A DNA stretch of 64,000 bases. Source: Faecalicatena faecalis (lineage in GTDB: Bacteria > Bacillota > Clostridia > Lachnospirales > Lachnospiraceae). The translations under genes and the position numbers were made by a program. The stretch spans positions 124,001 through 188,000 of the forward strand of contig NZ_JABACJ020000003.1 in assembly GCF_012524165.2 (NCBI RefSeq), given 5' to 3'. Under the pieces are notes generated by a model. The model saw nothing but the letters and a program-made list of their open reading frames with translations, had not been told where the DNA came from and made no database searches. Below, in pieces: positions 46,515 to 55,157 of the stretch. Position 1 is the stretch's first letter. Each line of letters begins with the position of its first letter.

Positions 46515-48710
46515 ATGAAGCATCTTGTCATCGCAGAAAAACCATCCGTGGCAAGGGACATCGCGCGTGTCCTTCGCTGTACGAAGAAAACGAATACTTA
46601 TATAGAAGGAACAGACTACATCGTGACTTGGGCGCTGGGACATCTCGTCACACTCGCAGACCCGGAGCAATATGGAGAGCAATATAAGACCTGGAATATG
46701 GATACGCTGCCCATGCTTCCTAAAGACTGGAAACTGGTCGTGATCAAACAGACCGGGAAACAGTACAATTCCATTAAGGAACTGATCTACCGCAAGGATG
46801 TTTCGGACATCATCATCGCAACAGATGCCGGACGTGAGGGAGAGCTGGTCGCACGCTGGATTCTGGATAAGGCCGGAAATAAGAAACCGATTCAACGGCT
46901 CTGGATTTCCTCTGTCACAGACAAGGCGATTCGGGAAGGCTTTGCCGATCTAAGACCCGGAAAGGCATATTACAATCTATACCGGGCTGCGGTTGCCCGG
47001 GCCCAGTCTGATTGGGTCGTGGGCATCAACGCTACCCGTGCACTGACCTGCAAATATAACGCACAACTATCCTGCGGAAGGGTTCAGACGCCGACTCTGG
47101 CCATGATTGCTGCACGTGAAGAGGAAATACGAAACTTTCAGCCCAAAACATATTATGGCATGAAGGCATCTGCCAAGGGAATCACCTTTACCTGGACAGA
47201 TGAAAAATCTGGTTCGAGCCGTACTTTCGACCAGGAAAGAATTCGGAAGCTGTTCAAAGCGTGCAGCGGTCCTCTTGAAATCACAGAAGTCAGGAAAAAG
47301 CAGAAGAAATCCTTCGCGCCTGCACTTTATGATCTGACTACACTGCAGAGGGAAGCCAATCAACGCTTTGGCTTTTCTGCCAAGGAAACGCTGAATATCA
47401 TGCAGCGCCTATATGAAAACCACAAGGTACTGACTTATCCCCGTACAGATTCCCGTTATCTTACAACGGATATGGTCGGAACATTAAAGGAGCGTCTAAA
47501 GGCCTGTGCCGTCGGCCCCTACAGTAAGCTGGCCGGAAAGCTCTCCATGCAGACAATAAAGACAGATAAATCTTTCGTAAATAATGCAAAGGTATCCGAC
47601 CACCACGCCATCATCCCAACAGAGCAGTTCGTACAGCTTGATCACATGACCAACGAGGAACGCAAAATCTACGATATGGTCGTTCGCCGTTTTCTTGCGG
47701 TCCTGTCACCTGCATGTGAATATGAAGAAACATTTCTGACAGGGCGCATCGGTTCAGAGCTGTTTTCTGCGAAAGGAAATATAATGAAGCAGCCTGGCTG
47801 GCGTGAGGTCTATGAAACCGGATACGAAGATATCGATGAGGAAGAGGCAGAGGACACTCTGGTCAAGCAGACACTGCCGGAAGTGACCAAAGGAGAAAGA
47901 CTCGATGTTGTCAGCCTGAATATCACTGAGGGCAAGACCAGACCACCTGCATATTTTACAGAGGGTACGCTGATCGCCGCCATGGAGAATCCGGTCAAAT
48001 ATATGGAACACAAAGACAAGACACGCATCCGCACACTCGGTGAGACCGGGGGACTTGGGACCGTGGCCACACGGGCTGATATCATTGAAAAGCTGTTCAA
48101 CAGCTTCCTGATGGAAAAGAAAGGGAATGAAATCCACATTACTTCCAAAGGCAAACAGCTTCTTGGGCTTGTTCCACAGGATCTAAAAAGCCCGGAACTG
48201 ACCGCAGACTGGGAACTGCGCCTCAAGGCCATAGCGAACGGTACGGAATCTGATCAAAACTTCATGGCCGAAATCGAGGACTATACGAAGTCGCTCATAC
48301 AGGAAATCAAAACTGCGAACGGAAAATTCCACCATGACAACCTGACCAGGACCAAATGCCCGGAATGTGGAAAATATATGCTGGAGGTAAACGGCAAGCA
48401 TGGGAAAATGCTGGTCTGCCAGGACCGTGAATGCGGTTACCGCGAAATCATCTCCCGCCGTACAAATGCCCGCTGTCCTGTCTGCCATAAAAAAATGGAA
48501 TTAGTCGGAAAAGGGGACGGCCAGCGTTTCGTCTGTTCCTGCGGCCACAAAGAAAAACTCAGCTCTTTCCAGGAACGCCGCAGCAAAGAAGGAAAAGGTG
48601 CAAGTAAAAAAGATGTAAATAGTTACCTCAAAAAACAGGCCAAAGAAACAAAAGAACCAATCAATAATGCGTTTGCAGATGCATTTTCTAAGCTCAACCT
48701 AAAAATATAG
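46515..48710 (+). CDS. topB: DNA topoisomerase III (type IA)
   Basis: A 731-residue type IA topoisomerase. TOPRIM motifs are VIAEKPSVARD (Glu8) and ATDAGREGE, the catalytic tyrosine is Tyr308 in VLTYPRTDSRYL, and the C-terminus has two zinc-ribbon modules (CPECGKYM...CQDRECGY and CPVCHKKM...CSCGHKE). Such TopB-like enzymes decatenate DNA; copies also occur on integrative elements, but no other transfer genes are nearby and codon usage looks native. AAGGAG lies 8 nt before the ATG. Transcription ends at a strong hairpin. Confidence 0.95.
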   Translation: MKHLVIAEKPSVARDIARVLRCTKKTNTYIEGTDYIVTWALGHLVTLADPEQYGEQYKTWNMDTLPMLPKDWKLVVIKQTGKQYNSIKELIYRKDVSDIIIATDAGREGELVARWILDKAGNKKPIQRLWISSVTDKAIREGFADLRPGKAYYNLYRAAVARAQSDWVVGINATRALTCKYNAQLSCGRVQTPTLAMIAAREEEIRNFQPKTYYGMKASAKGITFTWTDEKSGSSRTFDQERIRKLFKACSGPLEITEVRKKQKKSFAPALYDLTTLQREANQRFGFSAKETLNIMQRLYENHKVLTYPRTDSRYLTTDMVGTLKERLKACAVGPYSKLAGKLSMQTIKTDKSFVNNAKVSDHHAIIPTEQFVQLDHMTNEERKIYDMVVRRFLAVLSPACEYEETFLTGRIGSELFSAKGNIMKQPGWREVYETGYEDIDEEEAEDTLVKQTLPEVTKGERLDVVSLNITEGKTRPPAYFTEGTLIAAMENPVKYMEHKDKTRIRTLGETGGLGTVATRADIIEKLFNSFLMEKKGNEIHITSKGKQLLGLVPQDLKSPELTADWELRLKAIANGTESDQNFMAEIEDYTKSLIQEIKTANGKFHHDNLTRTKCPECGKYMLEVNGKHGKMLVCQDRECGYREIISRRTNARCPVCHKKMELVGKGDGQRFVCSCGHKEKLSSFQERRSKEGKGASKKDVNSYLKKQAKETKEPINNAFADAFSKLNLKI

Positions 48711-48721
48711 CATGACAAAAC

Positions 48722-48772
48722 AAATCCGTGGAATCTTTCTCGTATGGTAAGATTCCACGGATTTAATTTTTC
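48722..48772. terminator. Bidirectional terminator between topB and the wall hydrolase
   Basis: AAATCCGTGGAATCTT and AAGATTCCACGGATTT form a 16-bp stem. AATTTTTCTTT follows on the plus strand and GTTTTGT on the minus strand, so it is stronger for topB but can serve both convergent genes. Confidence 0.8.
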
Positions 48773-48785
48773 TTTATGTTTTATA

Positions 48786-49490
48786 TTAATGGAAGAAATG
48801 ATCCCCAATCTGGATTCCCCAGTCGCCGTTGCCAAAGTAAAGACAGTCACCGATCGGATTGGAGCCTGCGATTGCATCCTGTGCTGCCTGCATGGCTGTA
48901 TCTGTATATCCTCCACTGGCAAGCACACTGTCCAGCCAGCCTGTCATAGCAGGGCCGAACTGTCCTGACTGATAGATGACCTCCGAAATACTGTTCGGAT
49001 ACACACCACTTCTGACACGGTTCATAATGACCGCTCCGACCGCTACCTGCCCCTCATAAGGCTGATTCCCAGCCTCACAAAAGATGATCGATGCAAGGAG
49101 CTCCTGCTCTCCTGGTGCAGTCTGGCTCACTGCCTCTGCCGCTGCTGCCTGTGCCGCTTCCTCCTCTGCCAAGCGCTGAGCCTCTTCGGCTTCCCTCTGC
49201 GCTTCCTCCGCTGCAAGTCTGGCCTCTTCTGCAAGCCTTTCCTGTTCCTTCTTTATCCTGAGCTGCTCGGCATCATATTCTGCCTTTGCACCAACTGCAG
49301 CTTGTTTTGTCTTTTTGAGTTCCAAAGCTGGAATCTCCCCAATTGCTTCTGTGTTCTCCCCTTTATCTACAGTAGTAATTGTGTATGCCTCTGGCATAGA
49401 AGATGCCGCCTGTGTTGTAAAGCCTGCAGAAAACATAGTACATACTGTAACTGCTGACAATACTGATATAAATTTTTTCCCTTGTAACAT
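48786..49490 (-). CDS. Cell wall hydrolase, SleB type
   Basis: A 234-residue secreted protein. A signal peptide (residues 1-29, ending TTQAAS) is followed by an alanine/glutamate-rich coiled coil at about 75-115 and the Hydrolase_2 (SleB) domain from about 127: LLASIIFCEAGNQPYEGQ, with the catalytic glutamate in CEAG, and VAVGAVIMNRVRSGVYP. It cleaves peptidoglycan as a lytic-transglycosylase-like enzyme. SleB opens the spore cortex, but many clostridial relatives act in vegetative wall turnover. Two WalR-type boxes upstream favour growth-linked control over spore-specific use. Confidence 0.9.
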   Translation of the reverse strand: MLQGKKFISVLSAVTVCTMFSAGFTTQAASSMPEAYTITTVDKGENTEAIGEIPALELKKTKQAAVGAKAEYDAEQLRIKKEQERLAEEARLAAEEAQREAEEAQRLAEEEAAQAAAAEAVSQTAPGEQELLASIIFCEAGNQPYEGQVAVGAVIMNRVRSGVYPNSISEVIYQSGQFGPAMTGWLDSVLASGGYTDTAMQAAQDAIAGSNPIGDCLYFGNGDWGIQIGDHFFH

Positions 49491-49530
49491 ATACTTACCC
49501 TCCTGATTTGTTGCAATATCTTTACGTCTT

Positions 49531-49600
49531 TGTAATAAGCTTGTAATAAAATATATGCTTATCTTTTCGGAAATATTACAGATATTACAAAATTGTTACA
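49531..49600 (-). promoter_or_regulatory. WalR (YycF)-like boxes and promoter upstream of the wall hydrolase
   Basis: The known WalR consensus is TGTWAH-N5-TGTWAH. On the minus strand TGTAAC-AATTT-TGTAAT spans 49584-49600, with a third TGTAAT at 49575-49580. On the plus strand TGTAAT-AAGCT-TGTAAT spans 49531-49547. A -10 element TATATT (minus, 49550-49555) has no good -35; the TGTAAT half-site sits there instead, as expected for an activated promoter. The second box covers the predicted start site. Confidence 0.65.
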
Positions 49601-49671
49601 AGCGACATTCTACTATAAAAATTTATTCTTGTCAACTTTTTTATTTCTTCCTGTTTTTTCTTTTTTCTTCT

Positions 49672-49711
49672 AAAAAAAAATCAGTATGGCCGCTGATCAC
49701 CATACTGATTT
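49672..49711 (-). terminator. Intrinsic terminator after the LemA-like gene
   Basis: On the minus strand AATCAGTATGG, a 10-nt loop and CCATACTGATT are followed by a run of eight or more T, about 20 bp after the stop of the LemA-like gene. Confidence 0.85.
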
Positions 49712-49729
49712 TAATATTGCTCTTTTCTA

Positions 49730-50392
49730 TTAGCTTTCTATCTCTTCCTCAACCAGGATATCGGGTGACTCATCATAATACTCCAACCGCTCCAAATGCC
49801 ATAGTCTCTTCATCCTCTTAGCCAGCGCCTTCTGTATCCCTGCATTATACTGGGAGGCAACGCTGTTATATGAAGTCTTCTGTGTCATCAGCTCATTCTG
49901 GCACTTTATGATCTCGTTGAACAGACGCATGACATCATCGTCCGAACGCAGCTCTGGATACTGTCTGATACTGTTCCTCACCTCGCCTATCGTCCTGATC
50001 TTCTTTTTCTTTCCCTTGCCCTCTTCGTTGTTCTCATAGGAAAAATCCTTTTGGATATACATCTGCTTCTCATGCTCCATATGGGTCATCATAAGTCCCT
50101 CAAGCTGGAAAAGCACATTTTCAGTCTTTGCCTGAACGATGGAAATGTCCTTGCGCATGGCAAGTGCGCGTTCCTTCAACGCAAACAGCCCGTTATGCTC
50201 CGTCACCACTGCCAGAACAAAGGTCGCTACAATTGCGATCGCATAAGCAACCGTAAAGGCCCAGTCATCCATCTCACCTCCGCGGCTCTCCATGACCCCG
50301 ATAATAACGGATAGAATAAACCCTCCTACAAATATCATGACAAGATAGATCAAAAACTTCACTACTGAATGCTGTCGTTGAATAAAATTCAT
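49730..50392 (-). CDS. LemA-like membrane protein
   Basis: A 220-residue protein with two helices at residues 11-34 and 44-64, then a charged cytoplasmic or surface helical domain. RNSIRQYPELRSDDDVMRLF and TSYNSVASQYNAGIQKAL resemble the LemA pattern, in which a Y-N-x-x-V-x-x-Y-N segment lies in the helical bundle, but canonical LemA has one N-terminal helix, so this is a diverged relative. GGAGGGGG precedes the ATG. Function is unknown. It lies between the wall hydrolase and the phosphonate operon and ends in its own terminator. Confidence 0.7.
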   Translation of the reverse strand: MNFIQRQHSVVKFLIYLVMIFVGGFILSVIIGVMESRGGEMDDWAFTVAYAIAIVATFVLAVVTEHNGLFALKERALAMRKDISIVQAKTENVLFQLEGLMMTHMEHEKQMYIQKDFSYENNEEGKGKKKKIRTIGEVRNSIRQYPELRSDDDVMRLFNEIIKCQNELMTQKTSYNSVASQYNAGIQKALAKRMKRLWHLERLEYYDESPDILVEEEIES

Positions 50393-50455
50393 AAGCCCCC
50401 TCCTCTTCTGCTCTGCTTATTCTCTATTCTAATCATAGCATTCCAGTCATCTTTG

Positions 50456-51229
50456 TCAATCCAATACGGATAATAATTCGCTCATATTATTGATCACCGC
50501 ATCCGCTCCTGCATCCTTGAACCGCTTTGTGACTGTCTCCACATAACTTCTTCTCTCTTCCTCAGAGAGTCCTTTAAATTCCTCCTGGGTCAGTCCCAGC
50601 TCAGAACTCCCTTCTATCACTCCGACGGTGAATACCCCTGCATTTTTCCCTTCCTTGATATCGGAAACAGTATCGCCCACCTTCACTACGTTATCCACAG
50701 AATGGATTCCCAGAACCTCCATGTTCTTAAAAATCATATACGGATAAGGACGGCCCGCATTCCCAACAGAATTTGGTGAAAACCATGCATCTGGTTCATA
50801 TCCTGCCTCTTTTGCCTTTGGCACGACTACGGACATCATCTCATCTGTATAGCCTGTTGTGGACCCTACCTTAATTCCTCTCTCACGCAGCTTTGCCACG
50901 GTCTCAAGTACATACGGTTTAGGCTCTGCAAAACGGTCCAGAATCGACATTAGATTCTCCTCAAAGGAATCATACAATCCGTCAATATCCGCTTCCCCCG
51001 GTTCGCTTCCATACTTTTCGATCCAAAGTGTTCGAATCCTAGGCATCCCAAGCATCGTCTTGATATGGTCCCTCTTTAACATCCCCATGGGCTCTCTGAC
51101 TTCTGCCATCGTAGGCTCTACCCCTGCCTTACAAAATACTTCCATAAATGCCTGTACCGGTGCAAAACAACCATAATCTACTGTGGTTCCTGCCCAGTCA
51201 AATATCACTGCTTCAATCTTTTTACTCAT
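50456..51229 (-). CDS. phnX: Phosphonoacetaldehyde hydrolase
   Basis: A 257-residue HAD-superfamily enzyme that hydrolyses phosphonoacetaldehyde to acetaldehyde and phosphate. The nucleophile Asp11 lies in VIFDWAGTTVDYG, and the Schiff-base Lys52 in GMLKRDHIKTML, matching the Bacillus cereus enzyme positions within one residue. The cap and core motifs GSTTGYTDEMM and VGDTVSDIKEGKNAG are intact. It follows phnW by 61 bp and completes breakdown of 2-aminoethylphosphonate. Confidence 0.97.
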   Translation of the reverse strand: MSKKIEAVIFDWAGTTVDYGCFAPVQAFMEVFCKAGVEPTMAEVREPMGMLKRDHIKTMLGMPRIRTLWIEKYGSEPGEADIDGLYDSFEENLMSILDRFAEPKPYVLETVAKLRERGIKVGSTTGYTDEMMSVVVPKAKEAGYEPDAWFSPNSVGNAGRPYPYMIFKNMEVLGIHSVDNVVKVGDTVSDIKEGKNAGVFTVGVIEGSSELGLTQEEFKGLSEEERRSYVETVTKRFKDAGADAVINNMSELLSVLD

Positions 51230-51290
51230 GTTCCCATCTCCCTGTGTTATTCTAAATTCGGCTATTTTCCCTTTTAGCAGTCCGATCTTT

Positions 51291-52385
51291 TTAATTATAT
51301 TTCTCCAAAAACTCTGTCAGAATCTCGATTAATTTCAAGATGTCCTCTTGATAGATCTCACCGATATTTCCTATACGGAAAGTCTCAGCTTCCGTCACTT
51401 TTCCCGGATAAATAGCATATCCTCGGTCTTTGATATATGTATACATCTCCTGGAATGTGAACTTGTGGTTTTCGGGATAGAAAAATGTAGTAATAATCGG
51501 TCCCTGATGTTCTGCGTCAATATATGGATGGATTCCAAGTTCTGCCATCTTCTCGATCAAAAGCTTATTATTCTCTGCATATCTCTGATGCCTTGCCGGA
51601 ATGCCGCCCTCTGCTTCCATCTCCTTCAATGCCTGTGAAAATGCAAGGACAACATGAGTGGGTGAAGTAAATCTCCACTTTCCATCCTGATTCATGGTCT
51701 CCCACTGATCATACAGATCCAGAGACAGGCTTCTTGCCTTCCCTTTACTTGCTATTAACTTTTCCTTATTGGCAATGATGAAGGAAAATCCCGGTACACC
51801 CTGGATACACTTATTTGCACTGCTGACAATAAAGTCGATTCCCCAGTCTCCTACCGGAATATCTACCCCGCCGAAGCTGCTCATAGCATCCACGATCATG
51901 GTCCTGCCGCGTTCCTTTACCACCTTGGAAACGGACTCGATATCATTCAGGATTCCTGATGTCGTCTCGCTGTGTACCATAGATACATGTGTGATATCCG
52001 GATTCTCATCCAGAATCGCAGCAATCTTCTGCGCATCTGGAACTTTGTAATATACCTCATGGTGAATCATATAAGAAAGGCCTGCATGCTTTGCGATTCC
52101 TTCCATACGTTCGCCATAAGCACCGTTCGCAATAATCAAAAGCTTGTCCTCATCCCCTACCACACTGGTCAGCACGGATTCAACCCCAAAGGTTCCGCTT
52201 CCCTGCATCAGAACGACCGTATAGTCATCCGCTGATACATGTGCAAGCTCCAGAAGCTTCTTACGTATCTCCAGGGTAATCACTTTGTAGTCGTCATCCC
52301 ATGTGCAATGATCAAACAGCATCTCCTGCTTTACCGTATCCGTCGTTGTCAATGGCCCTGGGGTCAATAATTTGTAGTTCTTCAT
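51291..52385 (-). CDS. phnW: 2-aminoethylphosphonate--pyruvate transaminase
   Basis: A 364-residue PLP enzyme of class V that transfers the amino group of 2-aminoethylphosphonate to pyruvate, giving phosphonoacetaldehyde and alanine. The PLP lysine is Lys192 in SSANKCIQGVPGF, and Asp166 in IVDAMSSFGG binds the pyridine nitrogen. The start motif LLTPGPLTTT is diagnostic. GAGGAG precedes the ATG. It lies between the transporter genes and phnX. Confidence 0.97.
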   Translation of the reverse strand: MKNYKLLTPGPLTTTDTVKQEMLFDHCTWDDDYKVITLEIRKKLLELAHVSADDYTVVLMQGSGTFGVESVLTSVVGDEDKLLIIANGAYGERMEGIAKHAGLSYMIHHEVYYKVPDAQKIAAILDENPDITHVSMVHSETTSGILNDIESVSKVVKERGRTMIVDAMSSFGGVDIPVGDWGIDFIVSSANKCIQGVPGFSFIIANKEKLIASKGKARSLSLDLYDQWETMNQDGKWRFTSPTHVVLAFSQALKEMEAEGGIPARHQRYAENNKLLIEKMAELGIHPYIDAEHQGPIITTFFYPENHKFTFQEMYTYIKDRGYAIYPGKVTEAETFRIGNIGEIYQEDILKLIEILTEFLEKYN

Positions 52386-52499
52386 GTTGTAAATCTCCTC
52401 TCACTCTTTCACTTTTGCCGGCTCTTCTGCCTGCGGCCGATTCTCTCCTGCTCTCCTACACACTTGGTATCTTCATAGATCTGCTTTTCCAGGTCTGCT

Positions 52500-53504
52500 T
52501 TATTCCGGTTTACAGCTTTCAGACAATTCCTGATGTTCTTTCAATAAATCGACTGTCAGCTTCTCTGAAAATACTCTTGGATTGCCGGACATCTTGGAAC
52601 TGTCCACACTTTCTCCCTCATAAAGCGGAATTGGATAAACAGAAAGCAAATCTTTTCTGGCGTTCTTCATGATACATTCCGCCATGTCCATTGCCTTCTC
52701 ATGACTCTTCTCCCCCTTATCGACCACGGCCAGGGACTCTGTCAAAGTAAAATTCCCCTCCTGTGGGTCTATGTAGTCGATTGGAAGTCCTTTTTCCTTA
52801 TCTGCTGCCGCCTGCTGTCTTAAGCCAAATCCGATTGCAGCTTCCCCCGCACGCACTAACTTTAGAGGCCCGGAACCAGACTCCTCAATATGGTCTCCGG
52901 CATTCTCATAAATCGCTGTTAAAACCTCTTTGGCACCGTCCTGTCCATATTCAGAAACAAGTGCCTGAATCAACAGCCATGCAGTCGATGAAGATGCAAT
53001 ATCCGTTACCGATATCATATCCTGAAATTGCGGTTTTGCCAAGTCTTTTATAGACGTTGGAGCCGCTAATTTTTTTTCTTTTAAAAGCTTTGTATTTACG
53101 ATGATTGTGCCTTCCTGGGAGGTGATCGGTGTACAATATGCAGGATATTCATCCAGCGTATTTTTTTCAAAATCTAAGTCGCAGAACATCCCCTTTTGCT
53201 CCTGGGCGCTTTCCACATAAAAGGTACTCATGGTCACCAGATCTGCTTCTATATCTGCTCCCTCAGCCAGCAGTTTTCCTCCTAATTCAGAGGTTCCGAA
53301 GGTCTGGAAAATATACTGTCCCTCATATCCGTTTTCATCTAAAGCAGCCTTCATCGCCTCTACTGCCTCATCATCTGCATTCGAATAAATCACGACCTGT
53401 TCCTTAGATTCTGCCGCCTTCCCACAGCCTGCTGCCGAGAACATGACAGCCAATCCTAATACCCCCGCAAGCCCTGCTGCGGCTACCCTTTTCATACGTT
53501 TCAT
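52500..53504 (-). CDS. 2-Aminoethylphosphonate-binding lipoprotein (second half of fused frame)
   Basis: From the internal ATG at 53504 this is a 334-residue substrate-binding protein with its own AAGGAG nine bases upstream. The signal peptide ends in a lipobox at residues 23-27 (SAAGC, lipidated Cys27), followed by VVIYSNADDEAVEAMKAAL, typical of family 1/6 binding proteins for iron or 2-aminoethylphosphonate. A regular lipoprotein would be made by independent initiation here even if the frame is open from the permease. If translated as a fusion, its signal would act as an extra membrane helix that places the domain outside. Position beside phnW and phnX gives the likely ligand. Confidence 0.88.
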   Translation of the reverse strand: MKRMKRVAAAGLAGVLGLAVMFSAAGCGKAAESKEQVVIYSNADDEAVEAMKAALDENGYEGQYIFQTFGTSELGGKLLAEGADIEADLVTMSTFYVESAQEQKGMFCDLDFEKNTLDEYPAYCTPITSQEGTIIVNTKLLKEKKLAAPTSIKDLAKPQFQDMISVTDIASSSTAWLLIQALVSEYGQDGAKEVLTAIYENAGDHIEESGSGPLKLVRAGEAAIGFGLRQQAAADKEKGLPIDYIDPQEGNFTLTESLAVVDKGEKSHEKAMDMAECIMKNARKDLLSVYPIPLYEGESVDSSKMSGNPRVFSEKLTVDLLKEHQELSESCKPE

Positions 53505-55145
53505 ATTCTTTTTCTCCTTTTTTCTAAATTTTCCAGCCGCTAAAAACTGAAAAATCGCTTTTGCGGCAAGATTGGTGAATAAAATCAACAATGACAGAAC
53601 AAATACCTCATTAAATTTGTTATAGTACTGCAATTCCTTGATCTTTGTTGTAATTACCATTGTCCTTGCACCTGCCAGGAATACTACAGCGCTCACTGTG
53701 ACCATCGCATTCACAAAATAGTAGCTGAACACCTCAAGGATGGTCGACATTGCATTGGGCGTCACTACCCGTAAGATTGTTTTCACCCAGTTATCCCCCA
53801 TCAGCATCGCCGTTGTCTCCCAGGACGCATTCATCTTCGCCAGGGAACTCTTCATCATCAGATACGGCGTTGAGAAGAAATGGATGATATTACATAAAAT
53901 CAAAATCGTAAATGTGCTTTGCAGCCCAGTTCCCGAAAAACAGAATAAAAATGCCAATCCAAGTACCATTCCCGGAATGGTATTCGTCACCAGAGCAATT
54001 CCCTCGATGATCTGCTTCATCTTCCCGCTCACCGTGCTCCGGGCCGTGATCAGTGCCGCTCCATATGCCAGAACTGTGCCAAACAAAGCACTTTGCACCG
54101 CCACATAAAGTGAATTCTGATAGACACTCAGAAGCCCTGCATCCTGGAATACGGCCCGGATATGATCCAGTGAAAATTCCAGATGGTACGGCCAGTCCCC
54201 GACGAACGGAATCAGGAAAATAACTGCAAAAATGGAAAGTACCCCTACACAGAACAGAAGACTTACGGCTGCACATATCCAATCCCTGCTTCTATTTTTT
54301 CGAATCTCTATCACAGATATTTTATGGTATCTGACATTATACTTTTCTAAAACATGCAGGATCAGAATGCTGGCTGCTGATGGAACCAGCATCATCACCG
54401 CAACCACGCTCCCCCTGTTAAAGTCTGGAATACTACCCAGCATCTTGCTGTAGAGCACACTGGCGATCACATCAAATTTCCCTCCCACAGAGGCCGGAAT
54501 TCCAAAATCCGTGAAGCTAAGAAAAAAGGATTGGATAAAGGATGCCGCTAAGGTTCCCGCCAGCGGACCTAAGATGGTCCTCCGAAACGTAGACAGCGGA
54601 CCGTCTCCCATTATCTGAGACACTACCATGAATTTTTTATCCAGATATCCCATTGTATTATTTAAAAGCATAAAAGAGACAGGCAGCGTATAAATGACAT
54701 AGCCCAGCAGCAGACCGTTAAATCCATAAATCTCAAATAATTGGCGGCCTGCCAGCTTTGTGAGCAGTCCCTGTTTTCCAAAGGAATAGATGATGGCAAA
54801 TCCATATGTCAGCGTAGGGAGCAGCATCGGAAAAAACGCAGTCCCCCGAATCAGGGCCTTTAACCGCCTATGCACATTTGTATAGTGGATTGTGTATGCC
54901 ATAAAAAATGCGATTACCGTTGTCACAAGAGCACTCGTCCCTGCGACCAGAAAGCTGTTGCCGAGCGCCTTTAGGAACCCCTTCTCTGTCAGGACGGATA
55001 TGTAGAACTCCATGGTCGCACCATCCTGCCCCCAGAAGGACTTCACCAAAAGCCGGAAGGCTGGAAACATTAGAAAGACCAGGAAGATTCCCGTCACTAT
55101 GACAAAGATACCCTTGATTTCTTTATTTTTAACTTTCATGAACAT
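52500..55145 (-). CDS. 2-Aminoethylphosphonate ABC permease, read as a fusion with the binding protein
   Basis: One open frame of 881 codons. Residues 1-547 are a double-module permease of the FbpB/AepW type with about twelve helices; two BPD permease blocks with EAA-like loops (GDGPLSTFRRTILGPLAG and GDNWVKTILRVVTPNAM) show that two permease subunits are already naturally joined. Residues 548-881 are the binding protein described separately. The junction lies at an A6 run: removing one A would end the permease at a TGA overlapping the next ATG (ATGA), the usual coupled arrangement. So the fusion is either a recent 1-base insertion, a sequencing error, or a site of slippage. Confidence 0.85.
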   Translation of the reverse strand: MFMKVKNKEIKGIFVIVTGIFLVFLMFPAFRLLVKSFWGQDGATMEFYISVLTEKGFLKALGNSFLVAGTSALVTTVIAFFMAYTIHYTNVHRRLKALIRGTAFFPMLLPTLTYGFAIIYSFGKQGLLTKLAGRQLFEIYGFNGLLLGYVIYTLPVSFMLLNNTMGYLDKKFMVVSQIMGDGPLSTFRRTILGPLAGTLAASFIQSFFLSFTDFGIPASVGGKFDVIASVLYSKMLGSIPDFNRGSVVAVMMLVPSAASILILHVLEKYNVRYHKISVIEIRKNRSRDWICAAVSLLFCVGVLSIFAVIFLIPFVGDWPYHLEFSLDHIRAVFQDAGLLSVYQNSLYVAVQSALFGTVLAYGAALITARSTVSGKMKQIIEGIALVTNTIPGMVLGLAFLFCFSGTGLQSTFTILILCNIIHFFSTPYLMMKSSLAKMNASWETTAMLMGDNWVKTILRVVTPNAMSTILEVFSYYFVNAMVTVSAVVFLAGARTMVITTKIKELQYYNKFNEVFVLSLLILFTNLAAKAIFQFLAAGKFRKKEKKNMKRMKRVAAAGLAGVLGLAVMFSAAGCGKAAESKEQVVIYSNADDEAVEAMKAALDENGYEGQYIFQTFGTSELGGKLLAEGADIEADLVTMSTFYVESAQEQKGMFCDLDFEKNTLDEYPAYCTPITSQEGTIIVNTKLLKEKKLAAPTSIKDLAKPQFQDMISVTDIASSSTAWLLIQALVSEYGQDGAKEVLTAIYENAGDHIEESGSGPLKLVRAGEAAIGFGLRQQAAADKEKGLPIDYIDPQEGNFTLTESLAVVDKGEKSHEKAMDMAECIMKNARKDLLSVYPIPLYEGESVDSSKMSGNPRVFSEKLTVDLLKEHQELSESCKPE

Positions 55146-55157
55146 CCGCCCTGCCCC

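Noticed and set aside
46436-46687. 83-codon plus-strand frame across the start of topB
   Set aside because: It overlaps the well-supported topB start with its AAGGAG site and has no family features.
46515-48710. Topoisomerase III as a sign of an integrative conjugative element
   Set aside because: No relaxase, coupling protein, integrase or attachment repeats were seen around it.
49555-49821. 88-codon plus-strand frame with a hydrophobic stretch
   Set aside because: It spans the terminator and the antisense of the LemA-like gene; no ribosome binding site.
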